From an uncultured Oscillospiraceae bacterium (GTDB lineage: Bacteria; Bacillota; Clostridia; Oscillospirales; Oscillospiraceae), in the NCBI GenBank assembly GCA_947589225.1, contig CANQBC010000013.1, forward strand, positions 1 to 55,038: 55,038 nt of DNA. Direction: 5' to 3'. The notes under the pieces are model-generated. The model searched no databases. It was given only the letters and a program-made list of their open reading frames with translations, and was not told the DNA's origin. Below, in pieces: positions 50,769-55,038 of the stretch; positions within the stretch are counted from its first letter, which is position 1; each line of letters opens with the position of its first letter. Made by a program: the position numbers and the translations under genes.

Positions 50769-53700
50769 ATGTCCTTCACACACCTGCACGTCCACTCAGA
50801 ATATAGCCTCCTTGACGGTGCGTGCCGCATCAGGGATCTGCCCCGCCGGGCAAAGGAGCTGGGCCAGACCGCCCTCGCCATCACCGACCACGGCGTCATG
50901 TACGGAGCCGTGGCCTTTTATAAGGAGTGCGTCAAAGAGGGCATCAAACCCATCATCGGCTGCGAGGTCTACGTTGCCCCCCGTACCCGCTTCGACATGG
51001 AGCGGGGGGAGGACTCCGTCCGCTACCACCTTATCCTCCTGTGCAAAAACGAGACGGGGTATAAAAACCTCTGCTACATGGTGTCCATGGGCTTTGTCCA
51101 GGGCTTCTACATGAAGCCGCGCGTGGACATGGATCTTCTGCGCGCCCACGCCGACGGCCTCATCGCCCTCTCCGCCTGCATCCAGGGGAAGGTGCCCCGC
51201 CTGATCCTGGAGGGCAGCTACGACGAGGCCAAAAAGACCGCCCTCACGTTTCAGGAGATCTTTGGCGAGGGCAATTACTATCTGGAGATCCAGGATCACG
51301 GCATCGCCGACGAGCGCGCCGCGGCCCGGGGCCTTATACGCCTTTCCCGCGAGACGGGCATCCCGCTGGTGCTCACAAACGACGTCCACTACCTCAGGCG
51401 CGAGGACGCCTACGCCCAGGACGTGCTCATGTGCATACAGACCGGCAAGACCTTGGACGAGCCGAACCGCATGAAATTTGAGGGCGACGGACTGTACCTC
51501 AAGAGCGAGGAGGAGATGCGCGCCCTCTTTCCGGATCTGCCGGAGGCGGCGGATATGACCGAAAAAATCGCCTCCATGTGCGACCTGCAATTCGAGTTCA
51601 ACCATTACCACCTGCCTAAATTCACCGTTCCCGAGGGCTGTACCTCCCGTGAGTACCTGGAAAAGGAGTGCCTTGAGGGCCTCTCCCGCCGCTATGAGGG
51701 GGAGGCGTACGAGAAGGCAAAAAAACAGCTCTACCACGAGCTGGAGGTCATAACCCGGATGGGCTTTGTGGACTACTTCCTCATCGTCCAGGACTTCGTC
51801 ATGTACGCGAAAAAGAACGGCATCCCCGTGGGGCCGGGGCGAGGAAGCGCCGCGGGCAGCGTGGTCAGCTACACCCTGGGCATCACGGACGTGGATCCCA
51901 TCAAATACAGCCTCTTCTTTGAGCGCTTTTTGAACCCCGAGCGCGTCTCCATGCCGGATATCGACATGGACTTCTGTGAGCGCCGCCGGGGCGAGGTGGT
52001 GGACTACGTCAAGCGAAAATACGGAGCCGACCATGTGGCCCAGATCATCACCTTCAACACCCTGAAGGCCAAAAACGCCGTGCGCAGCGTCTCCAAGGTG
52101 CTGGGGCTCACCTTCGCCGAGGAGAATGAGCTGGCCCGCGCCATGCCCGACGACGCCAGGATGAGCATCGACGACGCCGTGCGCGTCTCGGCGCAGCTGA
52201 GGGAGCTGATGGAAAAGGACGAGCGCTATAAGCGGGTCATCGAGACGGCCCGGGCCATCGAGGACATGCCCAAGGACTACGGCACGCACGCAGCCGGCGT
52301 GGTCATCACCCGCGACCCGGTGCACACCTACATCCCCCTGGCCCTCTCCAAAAAGGACAACACCATCTCCACCCAGTACACCATGACCACCGTGGAGGAG
52401 CTGGGGCTTTTGAAGATGGACTTTCTGGGGCTTCGGAACCTGACGATCATCGACGACGCCGTCCAGGACATCCGCAAGGAGGAGCCGGGGTTCGACATAT
52501 CAAAGATCCCCGTGGACGACAAGGCCACCTACGATATGCTGGCCGCCGGCAGGACCTCCGGCGTATTCCAGCTGGAGTCCGCCGGCATGACAAGCGTGGC
52601 CGTGGGCATGAAGGCCAAGAGCATCGAGGACATCTCCTCCGTGGTGGCCCTCTACCGTCCCGGCCCCATGGACTCCATCCCACGCTTCCTTGAGGCGTCC
52701 GTAAACCCTGAGAAGGTCACCTACAAGCACCCCATGCTGGAGCCCATCCTCAACGTCACCTACGGGTGCATCCTCTACCAGGAGCAGGTCATCGAGATCT
52801 TCCAGCGGCTGGCCGGCTACTCCCTGGGGCAGGCGGATATGATCCGCCGGGCCATGTCCAAAAAGAAGATGGCGGAGATCCAGAAGGAGCGGGAGACCTT
52901 CATAAACGGAGACGAGTCGAGGGGCATCCACGGCTGCGTGAAAAACGGCATCAGCGCCCAGATCGCCGGGAGCATCTACGACGAGATCAACGCCTTCGCC
53001 AACTACGCTTTCAACAAGGCCCACTCGGTGTGCTACGCCATCGTGGCCTACGAGACCGCGTACCTCAAGTGCCACTACCCCCGCCAGTATATGGCGGCGC
53101 TTCTAAGCTCCGTGCTGGGCATACCCGAGAAGGTGGCCGAGTATACCGCCGAGTGCGCGTCTATGGACATCAAGGTGCTGCCCCCCGATATAAACCGCTC
53201 CTTCACGCGCTTCACCGTGGAGGGCGGAAATATTCGCTACGGCCTCGTGGCGGTAAAAAACATCGGCACGAAATTCATTCACAGTGTGGTGGAGGAGCGC
53301 GGGACAAACGGTAAGTTTACTTCCTTCCGGGATTTCTGCGAGCGTATGTACGGCGCGGACATGTCCAGCCGCGCGGTGGAGAGCCTCATCAAGGCCGGCG
53401 CCTTTGACGCCTTGGGCGTCAAGCGCCGCCAGCTCATGCTTATCTGCGGACAGCTCCTCGACTCTATCGCCGACTCCCGGCGGCGCAACGTGGAGGGCCA
53501 GATGGATCTTTTCGGAACCCTCGGCAGCCAGGACGGGGAACAGACATCCGTACACGATATACCGCTCCCGGACGTGGAGGAGTATTCCGACCTTGAGCGT
53601 ATGAGCATGGAGTGGGAGGTCACGGGCCTCTACCTCTCCGGCCACCCGATGGACGGTTACAGGGACTCGGCCAGAAGAATGGGCGCCGTCAGCATCGGCG

Positions 53701-54248
53701 CGGTCATGTCCGACTACGACGAGGATAAGGACACACACACCTTCAGGGACGACCAGGAGCTGGCTTTCGCCGGGGTCATCACCTCGTCCCGCACCCGCGC
53801 TACAAAAAACGGCGGTCTGATGGCCTATGTCACCCTGGACGACGGCACCGGCAGCATAGAGCTCCTGGTATTCCAGCGCACCCTGGATCAATCCGGCGTC
53901 TACATGCGCGAGGGAAGCCTTGTCTGGGTAAAGGCCCGCCTTTCCATCCGTGAAGGGAAGCCCCCCCAGGCGGTGGTCGGCTTCCTGCGCCCCATGACCG
54001 ACGTGCGCCCGGAGTACGAGGAACAGAAGAGGGAGGAGCCAAAAAAACTATACGTCCGCCTGCCCACCCGGGACTGCCCGGAGTATGACAGAATAAAGCT
54101 GGTGCTCAACATGTTCCCCGGAAACCAGCGGATGATCCTCTACTTTACCGACACGCGCCGCCGCCAGGGCGCCGATTGCCTCATCCATCCGGCTCTTCTG
54201 GACGAGCTTCGCGGCCTTCTGGGCGAGGAAAACGTGGTGGTGAAATAA
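50769..54248 (+). CDS. dnaE: DNA polymerase III alpha subunit DnaE
   Basis: A 1159-residue C-family polymerase. The N-terminal PHP domain starts HLHVHSEYSLLDGACR. The palm carries MPDIDMDF near residue 397 with the catalytic aspartates. A helix-hairpin-helix region and an OB domain (about residues 1000-1075, LAFAGVITSSRTRATKNG) follow. The length matches DnaE1/DnaE3-type proteins and it lacks the exonuclease insert of PolC. In many Firmicutes PolC is the main replicase and DnaE extends primers; PolC is not in this window. I chose the ATG at 50769, which starts the conserved MSFTHLHVHSEYS; AAAGGAG precedes it. Confidence 0.96.
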   Translation: MSFTHLHVHSEYSLLDGACRIRDLPRRAKELGQTALAITDHGVMYGAVAFYKECVKEGIKPIIGCEVYVAPRTRFDMERGEDSVRYHLILLCKNETGYKNLCYMVSMGFVQGFYMKPRVDMDLLRAHADGLIALSACIQGKVPRLILEGSYDEAKKTALTFQEIFGEGNYYLEIQDHGIADERAAARGLIRLSRETGIPLVLTNDVHYLRREDAYAQDVLMCIQTGKTLDEPNRMKFEGDGLYLKSEEEMRALFPDLPEAADMTEKIASMCDLQFEFNHYHLPKFTVPEGCTSREYLEKECLEGLSRRYEGEAYEKAKKQLYHELEVITRMGFVDYFLIVQDFVMYAKKNGIPVGPGRGSAAGSVVSYTLGITDVDPIKYSLFFERFLNPERVSMPDIDMDFCERRRGEVVDYVKRKYGADHVAQIITFNTLKAKNAVRSVSKVLGLTFAEENELARAMPDDARMSIDDAVRVSAQLRELMEKDERYKRVIETARAIEDMPKDYGTHAAGVVITRDPVHTYIPLALSKKDNTISTQYTMTTVEELGLLKMDFLGLRNLTIIDDAVQDIRKEEPGFDISKIPVDDKATYDMLAAGRTSGVFQLESAGMTSVAVGMKAKSIEDISSVVALYRPGPMDSIPRFLEASVNPEKVTYKHPMLEPILNVTYGCILYQEQVIEIFQRLAGYSLGQADMIRRAMSKKKMAEIQKERETFINGDESRGIHGCVKNGISAQIAGSIYDEINAFANYAFNKAHSVCYAIVAYETAYLKCHYPRQYMAALLSSVLGIPEKVAEYTAECASMDIKVLPPDINRSFTRFTVEGGNIRYGLVAVKNIGTKFIHSVVEERGTNGKFTSFRDFCERMYGADMSSRAVESLIKAGAFDALGVKRRQLMLICGQLLDSIADSRRRNVEGQMDLFGTLGSQDGEQTSVHDIPLPDVEEYSDLERMSMEWEVTGLYLSGHPMDGYRDSARRMGAVSIGAVMSDYDEDKDTHTFRDDQELAFAGVITSSRTRATKNGGLMAYVTLDDGTGSIELLVFQRTLDQSGVYMREGSLVWVKARLSIREGKPPQAVVGFLRPMTDVRPEYEEQKREEPKKLYVRLPTRDCPEYDRIKLVLNMFPGNQRMILYFTDTRRRQGADCLIHPALLDELRGLLGEENVVVK

Positions 54249-54252
54249 AATT

Positions 54253-54351
54253 GTTTACAAAGCGGCCCGCCGGACACCCCGTTTTTCGCGGGATCTTGCG
54301 TTTAAAATTTTTTCGCGCCCGCGGGCGCTGATTTCCGCAAAGCTTTGTAGA
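54253..54351. ncRNA. Candidate structured element after dnaE
   Basis: TTTACAAAGC (54253-54262) pairs with GCTTTGTAGA (54342-54351) with one G-T pair. Inside lie a CCCG/CGGG stem and the 14-base palindrome GCGCCCGCGGGCGC. A terminator follows 7 bases later. It could be a small RNA or only the processed 3' end of dnaE. I see no promoter for it. Confidence 0.3.
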
Positions 54352-54358
54352 CAGTCTG

Positions 54359-54383
54359 AAGCCTCCGGCTTAGCCGGAGGCTT
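54359..54383. terminator. Bidirectional terminator between dnaE and the GNAT gene
   Basis: The stem AAGCCTCCGGC/GCCGGAGGCTT is perfect with a 3-base loop. It ends 5 bases before the convergent acetyltransferase stop codon and 110 bases after dnaE. Confidence 0.8.
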
Positions 54384-54388
54384 TGACT

Positions 54389-54898
54389 TTATGGACATAT
54401 TTTTTCGTACCCCACCCTCGGCGAACCGTCGGGCAGGTAAATGACCCCGCAGTAAACGTATCCGTTTTTCTCAAGGGTGTGCCGCATGACCACGTTCCCC
54501 TCATGGGTGTCGCACCGGAGAGAAGTGACGCCCTCCCCGCGGGCAAGTTTTCCGCAAAAGCTCATTATGGAGCTTGCCGCCCCGGAGTTTCTCGCCTCCG
54601 GGGCCACCGCTATGCGGTGGATGACGCCATAGCGCTCATTGTCCGTGACCCACCGGCCGCCGTATATGGCGTCGTAGCTCGGCTCGTGCCCAACGTACAC
54701 CGCCGCCGTGGCGACCACGACGCCATTGGATTCCAGCACATAGGAGATCCCGTTTTCAATGTCCGCCCTGGCCGTGCCCGCGCCGGGGCCGCCGGTCTGC
54801 CACTGGTCGATGCCCAGGGCGCGTATCGCCGCCCTCGCTTTTTCATAGATTTCCGCCATCCTCGGAATGTCCTCTGTCCGCGCCAACCTTATCCGCAT
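54389..54898 (-). CDS. GNAT family N-acetyltransferase
   Basis: A 169-residue acetyltransferase. The N-terminus MRIRLARTEDIPRMAEIYEKAR is typical of the fold. Motif A, which binds acetyl-CoA, is VIHRIAVAPEARNSGAA near residue 90. The C-terminus has LRCDTHEGNVVMRHTLEKNGY. The substrate is unknown; RimI-like proteins are the nearest group by motif. It is a single minus-strand gene with a strong promoter and a shared terminator. Confidence 0.9.
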   Translation of the reverse strand: MRIRLARTEDIPRMAEIYEKARAAIRALGIDQWQTGGPGAGTARADIENGISYVLESNGVVVATAAVYVGHEPSYDAIYGGRWVTDNERYGVIHRIAVAPEARNSGAASSIMSFCGKLARGEGVTSLRCDTHEGNVVMRHTLEKNGYVYCGVIYLPDGSPRVGYEKICP

Positions 54899-54927
54899 GA
54901 AAACGCCTCCGACTCGGTGATGTTATG

Positions 54928-54956
54928 ATTATAGAGCTAAAACACGTATTTTTCAA
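54928..54956 (-). promoter_or_regulatory. Promoter of the GNAT gene
   Basis: On the minus strand, TTGAAA (54956-54951) and a perfect TATAAT (54933-54928) are separated by 17 bases, 29 bases before the start codon. Confidence 0.88.
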
Positions 54957-55001
54957 CCCGTCACGGTCGATCAACGAGTAAACATAATGTGAACGAAAAT
55001 C

Positions 55002-55030
55002 TTTACCTTAACAAAAGGATATGGTACACT
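55002..55030 (+). promoter_or_regulatory. Promoter for a gene beyond the window
   Basis: TTTACC (55002-55007) and TACACT (55025-55030) with a 17-base spacer, divergent from the GNAT promoter. The gene it serves lies outside the window. Confidence 0.55.
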
Positions 55031-55038
55031 GGTCAAAA

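Overview
The window looks like chromosomal DNA of a GC-rich member of the Clostridia, probably Oscillospiraceae-like. The evidence is a Firmicutes-type gene set: hprK-murB-rapZ-whiA-dnaE, a Crh-like HPr, mutS2, ytrA-type GntR control of an ABC exporter, a dcw cluster with a PASTA-bearing PBP, a meso-DAP type MurE, and a DnaE polymerase next to whiA. Sigma-A promoters with 17-bp spacers and AAGGAGG ribosome sites occur throughout. I assign the lineage from gene content and order only. I see no tRNA, rRNA or CRISPR array.

Layout. 1-102: end of an SLH-domain surface protein. 741-2321: cardiolipin synthase. 2322-3205: non-coding stretch with two copies of a multi-hairpin repeat. 3206-6576: a YhaO/YhaN-like (SbcD/SbcC-like) pair. 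6831-8690: GntR regulator and ABC transporter with its own operator. 8964-11330: mutS2. 11494-11757: an HPr whose catalytic His15 is Arg. 11758-12213: a third repeat copy. 12214-15625: uvrC-rsmD-coaD and a coiled-coil gene. 15964-28727: the division and cell wall cluster mraZ-rsmH-ftsL-PBP-murE-mraY-ftsW-murG-murA-divIB-ftsZ, without murF, murD, murC or ftsA. 28876-29280: a zinc-ribbon membrane protein. About 29400-32960: a lower-GC island on the minus strand with a membrane-anchored protein, an adenylate-forming ligase and a serine recombinase. 33032-37093: polyamine transporter potA-potB-potCD, with permease and binding protein fused. 37264-38223: RluA-type pseudouridine synthase. 38448-39770: polytopic membrane protein. 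39918-43370: yceD-rpmF-DUF512-der. 43585-46346: three genes resembling a Gtr-type lipid-linked glycosylation set. 46494-46682: rpmB. 47023-54248: hprK-murB-rapZ-whiA-dnaE. 54389-54898: a GNAT acetyltransferase.

The most interesting signal is in the island. A perfect 12-bp inverted repeat (31961-31972 and 32089-32100) encloses a good sigma-A promoter that points away from the ligase gene. A serine recombinase gene lies immediately beside it. This is the architecture of an invertible promoter, with the ligase operon predicted to be OFF in the orientation shown. The second signal is a family of dispersed non-coding elements (2383-2510, about 2731-3148, 11843-12165, and a partial copy at 20402-20445). 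Their stems differ in sequence between copies but stay paired, which points to selection on structure. Other observations are the Arg15 HPr encoded in the same window as HPr kinase, a hairpin-rich potA leader with a terminator-like stem, and a candidate GT-C family built from two paralogous DUF6056-like proteins.
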